Notes: a model not told the origin generated them from the letters alone. Counted from the first letter of the stretch, positions 50,479 through 60,440 are shown. The stretch: DNA of 64,000 nt from Kistimonas asteriae (GCF_018263925.1 NZ_JAEVHF010000004.1:62001-126000); one strand, 5' to 3'. Numbers and translations are program-made.

Positions 50479-50796
50479 ATGTCAGTGGGTGAAACATATT
50501 CATCATTACAGCTTGATCAGCGCGTGGAAGATATTCTTACTATGTATTCCGCAGGTGTTATGGCCAGGATGGAAGATTGTTATCGTAAAAGTCTGCAGTG
50601 GGCACATACGGCTGAACGTGCCGCTTATCAGTTTGGTCTGGATGCCGGCGTTCAGGGGTGCGAAGTCAGCTTTGGTATTTCTGTTCTGGATAAGGCCTTC
50701 CGTCGTGGTGTTAAAGAAACGATGGAGAGCTGTTCTGATCTGGTAGCACGTAATGATGGCAGTATTGGGGTGACGGGGTCTGTCATGCCGGCGTGA
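50479..50796 (+). CDS. Small hypothetical protein
   Basis: 105 residues from the ATG at 50479, with a GGAGG ribosome binding site 9 bases upstream. Mixed helix pattern with two Cys (EDCYRKS, GCEVSF) and one more in MESCSDL; no signal peptide or membrane segment. No family recognised. Divergent from the AraC regulator, so it may be a target of that protein or simply adjacent. Confidence 0.6.
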   Translation: MSVGETYSSLQLDQRVEDILTMYSAGVMARMEDCYRKSLQWAHTAERAAYQFGLDAGVQGCEVSFGISVLDKAFRRGVKETMESCSDLVARNDGSIGVTGSVMPA

Positions 50797-51070
50797 GGTT
50801 GTAGTAACCTTCTCTGGTAGTTTACAGAGTCGTCTACCTGACCTGAATACAGCAATGTACAAAAGACTGTAAGCAGGTCAGGAGACAGTTTAATCGCACA
50901 GTGTTTCTCTCTTTTCCCTTTTCTTATTTACATCTCATCAATCAGACGATTGGTTTTGATGCCGGCTATCTATCGGTTCATGCGTCATCTCAGTGCGTGG
51001 AAACGAAGCACTTTCAATAACGCAAACAGTTCATGATGAATTCCTCTTTACAGGGATTTTCCTGTCGTGC

Positions 51071-51391
51071 ATGCTGGAACCACCACTGCAGATAGAGAAT
51101 TACAAGCTGGTGAATATCGATTATCGCCTTGTCGTGTGTCAGGATCGGTTCCTGAAGATGGCTGATAACATCAATCTTCAGCAACTGGTAGAAGACTTCA
51201 ATCGCCTTAGCGCCACTGCAATGCTGAGTGGTCTCAAGGCCCGTCAGGACATCGTCCGCTACATCGCCCATCGCATTGATCACTTTTCTGTGGTTGAGGA
51301 TCTGGATACAGGCTATGAAGAGGCTCAGGGGGTTCTGAAGCATCTTGTCAGTGAACTCTATGACCTTAAGCCGGATGTTGCTGTGGCGTAA
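51071..51391 (+). CDS. Small hypothetical protein
   Basis: 106 residues from the ATG at 51071; the frame is open back to a GTG at 50993 but neither start has a clear ribosome binding site. Helical, hydrophilic, with NLQQLVEDFNRLSATAMLSGLKARQDIVRYIAHRIDHFSVVEDL. No family recognised. Its last 26 bases overlap the 3' end of the convergent gcvR-like gene. Confidence 0.5.
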   Translation: MLEPPLQIENYKLVNIDYRLVVCQDRFLKMADNINLQQLVEDFNRLSATAMLSGLKARQDIVRYIAHRIDHFSVVEDLDTGYEEAQGVLKHLVSELYDLKPDVAVA

Positions 51392-51908
51392 CGCCTTGTT
51401 CTGTAGAAGGTAAAAACTCGACCATCAGTTCAGGTGAAATAGATTCCAGTGATGCTTGGATGCTATCAAGGCTGGTGTCGATAGGATAAAACAGTTTTGC
51501 CTGAATGCGTTGCAGGGGTTCACCGGTGTAAGGCGCCGACAGTGTATCCGTGTGAACAGCACCCAGACGGATATGTTTTTCGGTCAAGATGCGAGCGATG
51601 TCAGATAATAGTTCTGGCGAGTTGTCAGCGATAACGTTAATTGCAATCGTGTTATTGCTTGTTTCTTTGGCGTGTGAAGGCTCTATTTCTACATGAACGC
51701 CTGACTGTTCAACACCTTTTAATGCATTTTTCAACGCGCTGGTATGTTGTGATTCTATATGGAACAACATCATTCCGGTGAAATGTCCTCCCATGTGCGA
51801 CATGTTACTTTCAATGGTGTGTCCATGATGTTGTGTCACGCTGTTGCAAAGCTGCTCTTCAATATCAGGAATATCAGGGCCAGTGGCAGTAAGAATGAAA
51901 TGATTCAT
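51366..51908 (-). CDS. gcvR: Glycine cleavage system repressor GcvR-like protein
   Basis: 180 residues from the ATG at 51908 with AAGGAC 9 bases upstream. Two ACT-type domains: residues about 1-75 (MNHFILTATGPDIPDIEEQLCNSVTQHHGHTIESNMSHMGGHF) and about 85-165 (TIAINVIADNSPELLSDIARILTEKHIRLGAVHTDT). GcvR in E. coli binds GcvA and, with glycine, controls gcvTHP. The glycine-sensing Asp/Gly of the first ACT loop is altered (GPDIPDI rather than GxDRPGI), so ligand binding may differ. Not near a gcv operon. Confidence 0.72.
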   Translation of the reverse strand: MNHFILTATGPDIPDIEEQLCNSVTQHHGHTIESNMSHMGGHFTGMMLFHIESQHTSALKNALKGVEQSGVHVEIEPSHAKETSNNTIAINVIADNSPELLSDIARILTEKHIRLGAVHTDTLSAPYTGEPLQRIQAKLFYPIDTSLDSIQASLESISPELMVEFLPSTEQGVTPQQHPA

Positions 51909-52009
51909 CAATGGTGTGTCCTTCAGATACGGCTCCGGAAGTATAGATAACGGTGGCAGGTCTGGCAGGACGGGATGCTGAAGCCCGAGAGGGCTTCAGT
52001 GCAGAGGGA

Positions 52010-52660
52010 TTATTGTGGCGCCTGAACATCAATGCCGATGGTTGATCCCGTATTGTCGATCACAACCGGTGCGTTGACGGGGATATTGGTGTCTGCAGGT
52101 ATGCCGTTTCTTGGTATGCCACCAATCTGAAGACCGTTGGGGCCGGCAGTCATGGTGACACCGTTGGGCAGTGCATAGGTCCAGGAGTTATCAGGATTCT
52201 GGGTCAGGGTCGCGGTAACGCCCTGGTTGGTCAGCGTGAAGTTGCCGTTGGAGCCGCTGACGACCACACCATCCGGTGGTGCATCCAGCATCTGGGTAAT
52301 ACCATCATTGACTTGTTGGCCAAAGTCGAAAGAGTAGGCGTTGTCGCTGGTGATAGTGTCCAGCCCTAATGATTCTGCCAGTCCTCTCTGGGTTGCCTGA
52401 CTCTGGGCTTGCTGAGCAATATCGGACATTGGGTCATCACGGTCTTCGCGATGTTGCAGGTCACCATCATAATAAGGTGTTGATGAAGATTCGTTCTTGG
52501 GTTTGACGGTGACGGTGTCCATGATAAAGACTTCCCCCATTTCGTCCCCATGGAGTTGCTCCACATCAGCATAAGTAAGGGAGGGAAGGGGCAGGCTGGC
52601 AAGGAGTGCGCTGTATCCCCAGAGTCGCGGTGATGAAAAAACTGACTTTTTGCTGCTCAC
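52010..52660 (-). CDS. Secreted hypothetical protein
   Basis: 216 residues from a GTG start. Signal peptide about 1-31 (KK, then GYSALLASLPLPSLTYA). The mature part opens acidic with an EMGEVFIMDTVTVKPK segment resembling the start of TonB-plug-like or collagen-like surface proteins by pattern only, continues through a Gln/Ser/Asp-rich region and ends in a low-complexity beta-type stretch rich in Asn, Gly, Thr and Pro. No family recognised. Monocistronic. Confidence 0.6.
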   Translation of the reverse strand: MSSKKSVFSSPRLWGYSALLASLPLPSLTYADVEQLHGDEMGEVFIMDTVTVKPKNESSSTPYYDGDLQHREDRDDPMSDIAQQAQSQATQRGLAESLGLDTITSDNAYSFDFGQQVNDGITQMLDAPPDGVVVSGSNGNFTLTNQGVTATLTQNPDNSWTYALPNGVTMTAGPNGLQIGGIPRNGIPADTNIPVNAPVVIDNTGSTIGIDVQAPQ

Positions 52661-52902
52661 AATCCCTGATCTCGCTATCGAATAGATTTTTATTGTTCTG
52701 AGTGTAGCAGGGGGTATGTCCTACTTCGGGTTCCCTGGCAAGGTGCAATAAACAATTGCCCTTTTATTCTCATCCATTATGAATACGGCTGCTGATACAG
52801 GGTTTACACCACTGAATACTCAGGCAGTAAACCGTATAATACGCGAAATTTTTTTTACATGACTACGTTTTCATTGCCTCTAAAGGCAAAAGGTATTGAT
52901 TT

Positions 52903-54093
52903 ATGACGTGCGCGCCGCTGCGGCTGAAAAAAAATGCAGACAAACGTCTGCGGGCTGGCCACCTCTGGATTTACAGTAATGAGGTGGATACTGCCGCAAC
53001 GCCGCTGGCGGGATTTTCCGCAGGGCAGCAGGCGGTGGTTGAATCCTCGACGGGCAAGCCACTGGCTATCGCCACCGTCAACCCCAATACCCTGATCTGT
53101 GGGCGGGTGGTCAGTCGGGATACCCAGTACACACTGGATAAATCCCTGCTGGTGCACCGCATCAAGGTTGCCTTGGGGCTTAGGGAACGGCTGTTTGCCG
53201 AACCATATTACCGGCTGGTATATGGGGACAGTGACATGTTGCCCGGGCTGGTGGTGGATCGCTTTGGTGATTACCTGGTGGTGCAGATCTCCACCTGGGG
53301 TATGGAGGCGGTGAAAGAGGATATTGTCGAAGCGCTGGTTAAAGTGCTTAAGCCTGCCGGCATCCTGTTCCGTAACAATGGATCCGGTCGTAAGCTTGAA
53401 GCGCTGCCTGAATATATTGAAACCCCCTGGGGTGAAGTCCCGGATGACGTGCCACTGATAGAAAATGGCACCCAATTCGTTGCACCGGTGCGGGAAGGTC
53501 AGAAAACCGGCTGGTTCTATGATCACCGGCCGGCTCGTGCTCAGCTGAATCAGTGGGTCAAGGGCGCACGGGTTCTGGATGTTTTCAGTTACGTCGGCGG
53601 CTGGGGCGTGCAGGCAGCGGCGGCAGGTGCGGAAGAAGTTTATTGCGTCGACAGTTCTGCGACGGCATTGGAATACGTCCATCAAAATGCAGCGCTGAAT
53701 GGTGTGGGTGACAAGGTGGCAACGTTTGAAGGGGATGCCTTCGCTGCGCTGAAAGAGTTACGTGATGGTGAGCAGCGGTTCGATGTCGTGATCGTTGATC
53801 CGCCGGCGTTTATCAAACGTAAAAAGGATATTCGTGCAGGTGAGCAGGCGTATCGACGCATTAATGAGTTAGCGATGCGCCTTCTTAAGCGCGATGGATT
53901 GCTGGTGAGTTGCTCGTGTTCCATGCATCTGGAACGGGATCGTTTACTGGATACTCTGCGTGCCGCCAGTCGCCATCTGGATCGAAATCTGCAGCTGGTG
54001 GCAGAGTGTCATCAGGGGGCGGATCACCCGATTCATCCGGCTATCGCTGAAACCGCTTATATCAAGGCATTATTCTGTCGCGTGACGGTTTAA
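52903..54093 (+). CDS. rlmI: 23S rRNA m5C1962 methyltransferase RlmI
   Basis: 396-residue SAM-dependent RNA methyltransferase of the RlmI/YccW type. N-terminal PUA domain (about 1-75; LKKNADKRLRAGHLWIYSNEV), EEHD-like middle domain, and Rossmann methyltransferase with VLDVFSYVGGWGVQAAAAGA, DPPAF at 299-303 and catalytic-type Cys in SCSCSMH. Methylates C5 of cytosine 1962 in 23S rRNA. ATG 52903 has AAGG 9 bases upstream. A 15-codon frame ends exactly over this start (see rejected items). Confidence 0.92.
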   Translation: MTCAPLRLKKNADKRLRAGHLWIYSNEVDTAATPLAGFSAGQQAVVESSTGKPLAIATVNPNTLICGRVVSRDTQYTLDKSLLVHRIKVALGLRERLFAEPYYRLVYGDSDMLPGLVVDRFGDYLVVQISTWGMEAVKEDIVEALVKVLKPAGILFRNNGSGRKLEALPEYIETPWGEVPDDVPLIENGTQFVAPVREGQKTGWFYDHRPARAQLNQWVKGARVLDVFSYVGGWGVQAAAAGAEEVYCVDSSATALEYVHQNAALNGVGDKVATFEGDAFAALKELRDGEQRFDVVIVDPPAFIKRKKDIRAGEQAYRRINELAMRLLKRDGLLVSCSCSMHLERDRLLDTLRAASRHLDRNLQLVAECHQGADHPIHPAIAETAYIKALFCRVTV

Positions 54094-54148
54094 CCCTTTT
54101 TATCGTGAATCGGGCAGCTTATGGCTTACGCCGTAAGCTGCCGACGTT

Positions 54149-54805
54149 TCAACGCAGGCTGATAATGGGCCAGTTTTTCTGCTGGGCAATAACGGCCAGC
54201 TTTTCATCCGGGTCAACCGCTACCGGGTTGTCTATGAGTTCCATCAGCGGTAAGTCATTGTGCGAGTCGCTGTAAAATACACTTCCTTCGAGCGTTATGT
54301 CTTTATTCTCATCCAGCCACTGTTTTAAGCGGGTAACCTTGCCTTCCTGATAGCAGGGGATGCCTTCCGACTTGCCGGTATAGCGTGCGTTTTTGACTTC
54401 GACATCACTGGCCAATAGTTGATCAATGCCTAGCAGATGGGCGATGGGTTCTGTCACAAACCGATTTGTGGCGGTAATGATCATCAGGGTGTCCCCGGCC
54501 TCCTGATGACGACGGATTAACGCGCGTGCGCCTTGAGCAATCATTGGCACAATGCGTTCTTGGACAAATTCGTCACGCATCCTGTGCAGGGTTTCCATAG
54601 CGTGCTCAGTCAGTGGAGCGAGGCAGCAAGCGAGGTGAGCCTTGATGTCCAGCTTGCCTTGCAGGTAATCCTGATAGAACTTGTCGTTGGTTTCCCGGTA
54701 GGCCTGTTCATCCACCAGTTTGCGATCCACCATGAATTCCCCCCAAGTGTGATCGCTGTCGCCAGCCAGCAGCGTATTGTCCAGGTCAAACAGCACAAGC
54801 GCCAT
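54149..54805 (-). CDS. HAD-family (SerB-like) phosphatase
   Basis: 218-residue HAD-IB hydrolase. Nucleophile Asp7 and Asp9 in FDLDNTLL, motif II Thr in IITATN, motif III Lys in KVTRLKQWL and motif IV SDSHNDLPL. In Pseudomonas the orthologue next to rppH is reported, as I recall, to act on histidinol phosphate; phosphoserine is the other possible substrate. Divergent from rppH and part of a block whose order matches that genus. Confidence 0.86.
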   Translation of the reverse strand: MALVLFDLDNTLLAGDSDHTWGEFMVDRKLVDEQAYRETNDKFYQDYLQGKLDIKAHLACCLAPLTEHAMETLHRMRDEFVQERIVPMIAQGARALIRRHQEAGDTLMIITATNRFVTEPIAHLLGIDQLLASDVEVKNARYTGKSEGIPCYQEGKVTRLKQWLDENKDITLEGSVFYSDSHNDLPLMELIDNPVAVDPDEKLAVIAQQKNWPIISLR

Positions 54806-55003
54806 GTCCGTTGCTCCTCATTATTGGTGTTTCATGGCGGCATGGTAATCAAGAGCGCGGTGCGCGAACAGGGTTAATCCGATGATTTTTGGCAGGGACG
54901 ACCGTTTCATAAAGGCAGTAAATGCCGCGATGGTTTTATGGTTTGCCGAAGTGGCGGGAACTATGAAACAATGCTTGGCAATAGTTTTTATAAGGTCAAC
55001 CAT

Positions 55004-55501
55004 GTGATTGATTCGGATGGATTTCGGCCCAATGTCGGCATCATCCTGGCGAATCGTCGGGGACAGGTGTTGTGGGCAAGACGAATCGGTCAGGATGCTT
55101 GGCAGTTTCCACAAGGCGGAATCAATGATGACGAAAGCCCCGAGGATGCACTCTATCGGGAGCTTTACGAAGAAGTCGGGCTAGAACGCGGGGATGTCAG
55201 GATACTGGCCTGTACCCGTGGCTGGCTGCGTTACCGGCTGCCCAAACGGTTGGTGCGTCGGGATAGTTTTCCGCTGTGTGTCGGGCAGAAACAGAAATGG
55301 TTTCTGCTGGAATTGCTGGGGCCTGACGAAAGGGTTCGTATGGATCGTTCCGGTTCTCCGGAATTTGATGACTGGCGCTGGGTCAGCTACTGGTACCCGT
55401 TGGGTCAGGTGGTCGCGTTCAAGCGGGAGGTCTATCGGCGGGCCATGAAAGAGCTGGCACCGCGGATGATGAGCCTGCATACGCAGGGGCTTGCCCGATG
55501 A
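55004..55501 (+). CDS. rppH: RNA pyrophosphohydrolase RppH
   Basis: 165-residue Nudix hydrolase that removes pyrophosphate from mRNA 5' ends and starts RNase E decay. Start is the GTG at 55004: AAGG lies 8 bases upstream and the protein then begins (fM)[12 protein letters not shown], matching E. coli RppH MIDDDGYRPNVGI; the open frame extends back to 54938 but without family similarity. Nudix box from about 38 to 60 ([23 protein letters not shown] pattern with REL and EEVG). Followed 62 bases later by ptsP, as in pseudomonads. Confidence 0.94.
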   Translation: MIDSDGFRPNVGIILANRRGQVLWARRIGQDAWQFPQGGINDDESPEDALYRELYEEVGLERGDVRILACTRGWLRYRLPKRLVRRDSFPLCVGQKQKWFLLELLGPDERVRMDRSGSPEFDDWRWVSYWYPLGQVVAFKREVYRRAMKELAPRMMSLHTQGLAR

Positions 55502-55563
55502 CACAGGGAGAATGCCGTTTATTGCGGATTCGCCATCTGGAGGACTGACACAGAAGGTTTGGC

Positions 55564-57840
55564 ATGCTGACAACGTTGCGCAAGATCGTCCAGGATGTGG
55601 GTGCGGCACGGGATCTCCAGACCGCATTGGACGTTATTGTGCGCAGCGTCAGGGTGGCCATGCAGACCGAGGTCTGTTCTGTTTATCTCTACGATGAGGA
55701 AATCAGTCGCTATACCCTGATGGCGAATGAAGGCTTCAAAAGGGAAGCCGTTGGCAAAGTGACACTTGGGCGTTCCGAGGGATTGGTCGGGCAGGTCGGT
55801 TTGCGCGAAGAGCCCATCAACCTCGACGATGCGCCCTCCCACCCAAAGTACAGCCATATAAAGGGCATCGGTGAAGAAGACTATAAGTCGTTTCTCGGTG
55901 TCCCGATTATTCATCACCGAAATCTGCTGGGTGTGCTGGTGGTTCAGCACAAGGCTCAGCGTTGTTATGACGAAGGTGAGGAATCCTTTCTAGTCACTAT
56001 GTCGGCCCAGCTGGCGGGTGTTATTGCCCATGCTGAGGCGACAGGTTCACTTCACGTTGTGCCGGCCGGCAAGCAGAAAAAATCCGTTCGTTTCAATGGC
56101 GTTGCCGGTGCGCCGGGTGTTGCTATTGGCGTTGCCGTTGTGCTGGCTCCTCCGGCGGATTTGAGCGTTGTTCCTGAAAAGAAAGCGGATGATATTGAGG
56201 CTGAACTGACGCTGTTTAACCGCGCGCTTGAAGCTGTTCGCAAAGACATGCGGGCAACCGCAGAGAAGCTCTCGGATCTTCGCCCTGAAGAGCAGGCACT
56301 GTTTGATGTTTACCTGAGAATGCTGGACGACAAGGCTTTGGGGGCTGAAGTCTGCAAGCTGATCAAGGCAGGTTCCTGGGCGCAGGGGGCTTTGCGCCAA
56401 GTGGTGGACGAGCATGTCCGACACTTTGAGATGATGGATGATCCCTATCTGCAGGAGCGGGCAGTGGATGTCCGTGATCTTGGACGTCGGGTGTTGTCTT
56501 ACCTGCAGGAAGAAGAGCAGGTCTCTATCACCTATCCCGGGAAGTGCGTGGTCGTCAGCGAAGAGTTAACACCGGCCATGCTCGGAGAAGTGCCTCGGGA
56601 AAGCCTGGTGGGTCTGGTATCGGTACTGGGTTCAGGTAATTCGCATGTGGCCATTCTGGCACGTGCGATGGGCATTCCCACCGTTATGGGCGCCGTGGAT
56701 CTGCCTTATGACCGTATGGCGGGTCGAGAGCTCATTGTTGACGGTAATCTGGGGCGCGTTTATTCATCCCCTTCCGTGGAAATGCTGCGGCATTACCAGA
56801 AAGTTGTGGATGAGGAAGAGCAGTTTTCCAAGGGGTTGGAAGCGCTCAAGGATAAACAATGTGTCACGCCGGACAATTACCGCATTCCTCTCTGGGTGAA
56901 TACCGGCTTGATGACGGATACCGTCAGATCGCTTGATCATGGCGCAGAAGGGGTTGGCCTGTACCGTACGGAAGTGCCTTTCATGATTCGGGAACGTTTT
57001 CCCAGTGAGCAGGCGCAGGAAAAAATCTATCGTGAACAGCTCGCGGCATTTGCGCCTCGTCCGGTCACTATGCGTTCCCTGGATATTGGGGGCGATAAGT
57101 CTCTCAGTTATTTTCCCATTCGTGAAGATAACCCATTCCTTGGCTGGCGTGGCATTCGGGTGACTCTGGATCACCCTGAAATCTTTCTGGTTCAGATTCG
57201 GGCCATGCTCAAGGCCAGCGTCGGTCTGGATAACCTTCGGATTATGTTGCCGATGGTGACAGGGGTTTCCGAAGTGGAAGAAGCGCTTCATCTGGTGCAC
57301 CGTGCACACCACGAAGTGCAGAGTGAAGGTCTGGATGTCTTGTTGCCGCCGATTGGTGTCATGATTGAGGTGCCTGCGGCGGTTTATCAGGTGCGCGATT
57401 TTTCCCGTCGGGTCGATTTCCTCTCCGTGGGCAGCAATGATTTGACCCAGTACATTCTCGCCGTTGATCGCAATAACCCCCGGGTTGCGGATCTTTACCA
57501 CTCGTTACATCCCGCAGTATTGCAGGCATTGCAGAAAATTGTTCACGATGCTCACCAGGAAGGAAAGCCCGTGGGTATCTGTGGTGAAATGGCGGGCGAT
57601 CCGGCGGCAGCCGTGCTGTTGATGGCCATGGGGTATGATGTGTTGTCCATGAACGCGACCCAGCTGTTGAAGGTCAAGTGGACGCTGAGAAGCATGGAGC
57701 GCAGTCAGGCCAAGGCGATTCTGGATGATGTGATGACGATGGATAATCCGAGAATTATCCGTAGCACACTGGAGCTTGCGTTAAGAAAGCAGGGGTTGGA
57801 TCAGGTGATTGGCGGACGATGGCAAGGTGACCCTGCCTGA
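55564..57840 (+). CDS. ptsP: Phosphoenolpyruvate-protein phosphotransferase PtsP (EI-Ntr)
   Basis: 758-residue first enzyme of the nitrogen phosphotransferase system. N-terminal GAF domain (about 15-155; SVYLYDEEISRYTLMANEGF), EI N-domain, phospho-His361 in GSGNSHVAILARAMG, then the PEP-utilising barrel with GLYRTEVPFM, MRSLDIGGDK, MIEVPAA and GSNDLTQYILAVDRNN, and catalytic Cys in PVGICGEMAGDP. Passes phosphate from PEP to NPr then EIIA-Ntr, linking nitrogen and carbon status to potassium and storage-polymer control. The GAF domain is thought to sense glutamine. Confidence 0.96.
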   Translation: MLTTLRKIVQDVGAARDLQTALDVIVRSVRVAMQTEVCSVYLYDEEISRYTLMANEGFKREAVGKVTLGRSEGLVGQVGLREEPINLDDAPSHPKYSHIKGIGEEDYKSFLGVPIIHHRNLLGVLVVQHKAQRCYDEGEESFLVTMSAQLAGVIAHAEATGSLHVVPAGKQKKSVRFNGVAGAPGVAIGVAVVLAPPADLSVVPEKKADDIEAELTLFNRALEAVRKDMRATAEKLSDLRPEEQALFDVYLRMLDDKALGAEVCKLIKAGSWAQGALRQVVDEHVRHFEMMDDPYLQERAVDVRDLGRRVLSYLQEEEQVSITYPGKCVVVSEELTPAMLGEVPRESLVGLVSVLGSGNSHVAILARAMGIPTVMGAVDLPYDRMAGRELIVDGNLGRVYSSPSVEMLRHYQKVVDEEEQFSKGLEALKDKQCVTPDNYRIPLWVNTGLMTDTVRSLDHGAEGVGLYRTEVPFMIRERFPSEQAQEKIYREQLAAFAPRPVTMRSLDIGGDKSLSYFPIREDNPFLGWRGIRVTLDHPEIFLVQIRAMLKASVGLDNLRIMLPMVTGVSEVEEALHLVHRAHHEVQSEGLDVLLPPIGVMIEVPAAVYQVRDFSRRVDFLSVGSNDLTQYILAVDRNNPRVADLYHSLHPAVLQALQKIVHDAHQEGKPVGICGEMAGDPAAAVLLMAMGYDVLSMNATQLLKVKWTLRSMERSQAKAILDDVMTMDNPRIIRSTLELALRKQGLDQVIGGRWQGDPA

Positions 57841-57850
57841 CCTTTCTCTT

Positions 57851-57870
57851 CAGTGTTGTACTGTTTTTTT
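57851..57870 (+). terminator. Weak terminator after ptsP
   Basis: A short CAGT/ACTG stem (57851-57854, 57860-57863) with 5-base loop followed by seven T. It lies in the 29-base gap to the convergent NRDE gene. The T-run supports termination; the stem is short. Confidence 0.45.
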
Positions 57871-58700
57871 CAGGCCGTTTTCATTGGTTCAGTCTGACTG
57901 ATTGTCGTTGTTGTCATCCATCCGGGCTTCAGCATTAATTCCCAGGCGTATCTATCTTCCATGACACCATCTGGCCCATAGTGCTGTTCATGCCAGCTTA
58001 ACCGGCCATAGCGGTTAAGAATCAGGGCTGTGCTGGTCCGTGTGCCATAAATGGGGCTGCTGATAAAGCAGGAACTTAGCAGACGCTCCCGTTCAAGACC
58101 GACACCAGTGTCAGGGAGATCCGTTTCCTCAGGCTGCCAGTCATCCTGAAGCAGGCCTATCAGGGCGGCAACATCCGGTGACTGTTCATCGTTTGCTTGG
58201 GTAAAGCCTTTTTTCAGTCTCAACAGTTTTGGCCACGGTGTATCAAGCAGGTGGTTGCTCAGTCCATAGGTTCCCGGTGGCAGTTGTTGTAGACTATTCC
58301 CGTCCGCCGTCGTTTGACTTCGATTGGTAAAGTACCAGAGTCCCGTATCATCGGCGATTAACAGGTTAAAACCGGCATAGTGTTGGCTGGTTTCCTGCAG
58401 CGAATGCAGATATTCCTGAGCGGACTGGTCACCCGTCAGAAAATCATGGGTCAGGGCGCCGCGGCTGATGGTGCCGGTTTCCCCCGGTCGCCTGAAGTTG
58501 GTAACAGCGGCAAAACGTCCCTGGGTATTGATACCCAGCCAGGTGCCACCGGCCTGTTGGTCGAGTCCGGCGAAGAGTCCGGGACTGTTGGGCCAGTGAT
58601 GGGCGGGAGCTGATGCACGTTGATAGAATTCATCACGATTGGCCGCTACGATCAGCGGCCATTCAGCATCGGGTGACCAGCGCAGGGCGATGAGACACAT
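57870..58700 (-). CDS. NRDE/TANGO2-family protein
   Basis: 276 residues. The signature MCLIALRWSPDAEWPLIVAANRDEFYQR opens the protein: Cys2 is the presumed Ntn-type nucleophile after Met removal, and NRDE follows at residues 21-24. Also GGTWLGIN, TNFR and YGLSNHLLDTPWPKL. Human TANGO2 is linked to heme and lipid handling; bacterial function is unknown. Convergent with ptsP, divergent from the TauE-like transporter gene. Confidence 0.88.
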   Translation of the reverse strand: MCLIALRWSPDAEWPLIVAANRDEFYQRASAPAHHWPNSPGLFAGLDQQAGGTWLGINTQGRFAAVTNFRRPGETGTISRGALTHDFLTGDQSAQEYLHSLQETSQHYAGFNLLIADDTGLWYFTNRSQTTADGNSLQQLPPGTYGLSNHLLDTPWPKLLRLKKGFTQANDEQSPDVAALIGLLQDDWQPEETDLPDTGVGLERERLLSSCFISSPIYGTRTSTALILNRYGRLSWHEQHYGPDGVMEDRYAWELMLKPGWMTTTTISQTEPMKTA

Positions 58701-58799
58701 GCGATTCAGCCTTTTTATTGTGCGGTTGTTCCAAAACCTTCATTAATCAGGTTATCACAAGGTTCCGCGCAGTGAATACCAGCCGGAGTGGAGATTGAT

Positions 58800-59588
58800 A
58801 TGTTTGTAATCGGATTCCTGCTGGCGGGTGCAGTCGCGGGATTGCTGGCCGGGCTGTTTGGTGTCGGGGGCGGTATTATTATTGTTCCGGCCCTTATCTT
58901 CGTGTTTCACCTGCAAGGTGTTTCACCGGAAGTATTGACGCACATGGCCGTGGGTACCTCCTTGGCGACCATTATCCCTACGTCCCTGAGCTCTATTTAC
59001 AGTCATAACCAGAAAGGTGGCATTGACTGGAAAACGTTTCGTTATCTTGTCCCGGGTATCTGTCTGGGAGCCATCCTGGGCGTGGCGACCGCGGTTCATA
59101 TCAGCGGCAGTCTGCTACAGACACTTATCGGACTGTTCGCCCTCCTGGTTGCCTGGCGGATCTACCGTGGCGCTCGTCAACAATCAAAACGCAGCCTGCC
59201 CGGTCCTGCGCGACTGGGCGTTTATGGTGGCGGCATTGGCTATGTCTCCGCCGTGTTTGGGATTGGGGGCGGAACGGTGACAGTACCTTTGTTGACCCGT
59301 TACGGAATGGCGATGAAGCGGGCTGTGGGAACCTCCTCCGCCTGTGGTTTACCGATTGCGGTTGTCGGCGCACTGTTCAATATGTTGCTGGGATATGCCA
59401 ATCCTCAGCTGCCGGTATACAGTACCGGCTTTGTTTATTGGCCGGCCTTTGTAGGCATTGTACTGGCGAGTGTGCCCTGTGCCCGATTAGGAGCTGTCAT
59501 TGCCCATCGGTTGCCAGCGGATAAATTACGCTATCTCTTTGCCTTGTTGCTGTTAGTTATTGGTCTGAAATTTATTATCGGGAGCTGA
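58800..59588 (+). CDS. TSUP (TauE/SafE) family permease
   Basis: 262 residues from the ATG at 58800 (GGAG 6 bases upstream). About eight membrane helices in two repeats, each opening with the TSUP pattern: GAVAGLLAGLFGVGGGIIIVPAL and VYGGGIGYVSAVFGIGGGTVTVPLL. Members export sulfite, sulfoacetate or other small organosulfur anions. First gene of a TauE-lgt-thyA run; lgt begins 3 bases after its stop. Confidence 0.9.
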   Translation: MFVIGFLLAGAVAGLLAGLFGVGGGIIIVPALIFVFHLQGVSPEVLTHMAVGTSLATIIPTSLSSIYSHNQKGGIDWKTFRYLVPGICLGAILGVATAVHISGSLLQTLIGLFALLVAWRIYRGARQQSKRSLPGPARLGVYGGGIGYVSAVFGIGGGTVTVPLLTRYGMAMKRAVGTSSACGLPIAVVGALFNMLLGYANPQLPVYSTGFVYWPAFVGIVLASVPCARLGAVIAHRLPADKLRYLFALLLLVIGLKFIIGS

Positions 59589-59591
59589 CGT

Positions 59592-60440
59592 TTGATTCAA
59601 TATCCTGCCATTGATCCGGTGGCTATTGCCATCGGGCCTGTACAGGTGCACTGGTATGGTCTGACCTACCTGGCTGGTTTTGCCATGGCCTGGTGGTTGG
59701 GGCGTCGCCGTTGTCATACATCGGGGGGGCTGTGGTCTGAGGAACAGCTGGGTGACCTGATTTTTTTTGCTGCGCTGGGCGTGGTGGTCGGTGGCCGGTT
59801 CGGCTATGTGCTGTTCTACCATTTTGACTATTTTCTCCGAGATCCGCTCTGGTTGTTCAAGGTCTGGGAAGGCGGTATGTCGTTCCATGGGGGGTTGCTC
59901 GGCGTTCTGCTGGCCATGTATCTCTATGGCAGGAAACTCAATAAATCGTTTTTCCAGATGACGGATTTTATTGCGCCACTGGTTCCCTTCGGTCTGGGGG
60001 CTGGGCGTATCGGCAACTTTATCGGCGGAGAACTCTGGGGACGGGCCTCTGATGTGCCCTGGGCCATGATCTTTCCCCGTGATCCCGAGCAGTTGGCCAG
60101 GCATCCCTCGCAGCTTTATCAGTTTGCCCTGGAAGGTGTCGCGCTTTTCTGTATTCTCTGGTGGTTTTCCCGTAAACCCCGGCCGCGAATGGCGGTGTCG
60201 GGCCTGTTCCTGCTGTGTTACGGTATTTTCAGATTCGTGGTTGAGTTCGCACGACAGCCTGACAGCCAGCTCGGGTTTATTGCCTGGGACTGGCTGACCA
60301 TGGGACAGCTATTATCGACCCCCATGATTGCCGGTGGCGTGTTACTGATCTGGCTGGGGTATCGCCGATATCCCCTGGTGGATGGTGCGAACAGCGACGA
60401 TCGCCAGTGGCTGGCAACCCACGGCGAAGTCAGTAAATAG
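59592..60440 (+). CDS. lgt: Prolipoprotein diacylglyceryl transferase Lgt
   Basis: Essential inner-membrane enzyme that moves diacylglycerol from phosphatidylglycerol to the lipobox Cys of prolipoproteins. 282 residues from a TTG start with GGGAG 8 bases upstream; no in-frame ATG sits near the family start ([21 protein letters not shown]). Seven membrane helices, [14 protein letters not shown] with the essential His, and the signature [14 protein letters not shown]. Translation is probably coupled to the permease gene 3 bases upstream. The TTG start may hold expression low. Confidence 0.95.
   Translation: MIQYPAIDPVAIAIGPVQVHWYGLTYLAGFAMAWWLGRRRCHTSGGLWSEEQLGDLIFFAALGVVVGGRFGYVLFYHFDYFLRDPLWLFKVWEGGMSFHGGLLGVLLAMYLYGRKLNKSFFQMTDFIAPLVPFGLGAGRIGNFIGGELWGRASDVPWAMIFPRDPEQLARHPSQLYQFALEGVALFCILWWFSRKPRPRMAVSGLFLLCYGIFRFVVEFARQPDSQLGFIAWDWLTMGQLLSTPMIAGGVLLIWLGYRRYPLVDGANSDDRQWLATHGEVSK

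Noticed and set aside
52859..52906. Fifteen-codon frame (starting ATGACTACG) whose TGA overlaps the rlmI ATG, like a translationally coupled leader peptide.
   Set aside because: No ribosome binding site precedes it (only a T-run), and rlmI has its own AAGG site; most likely chance.
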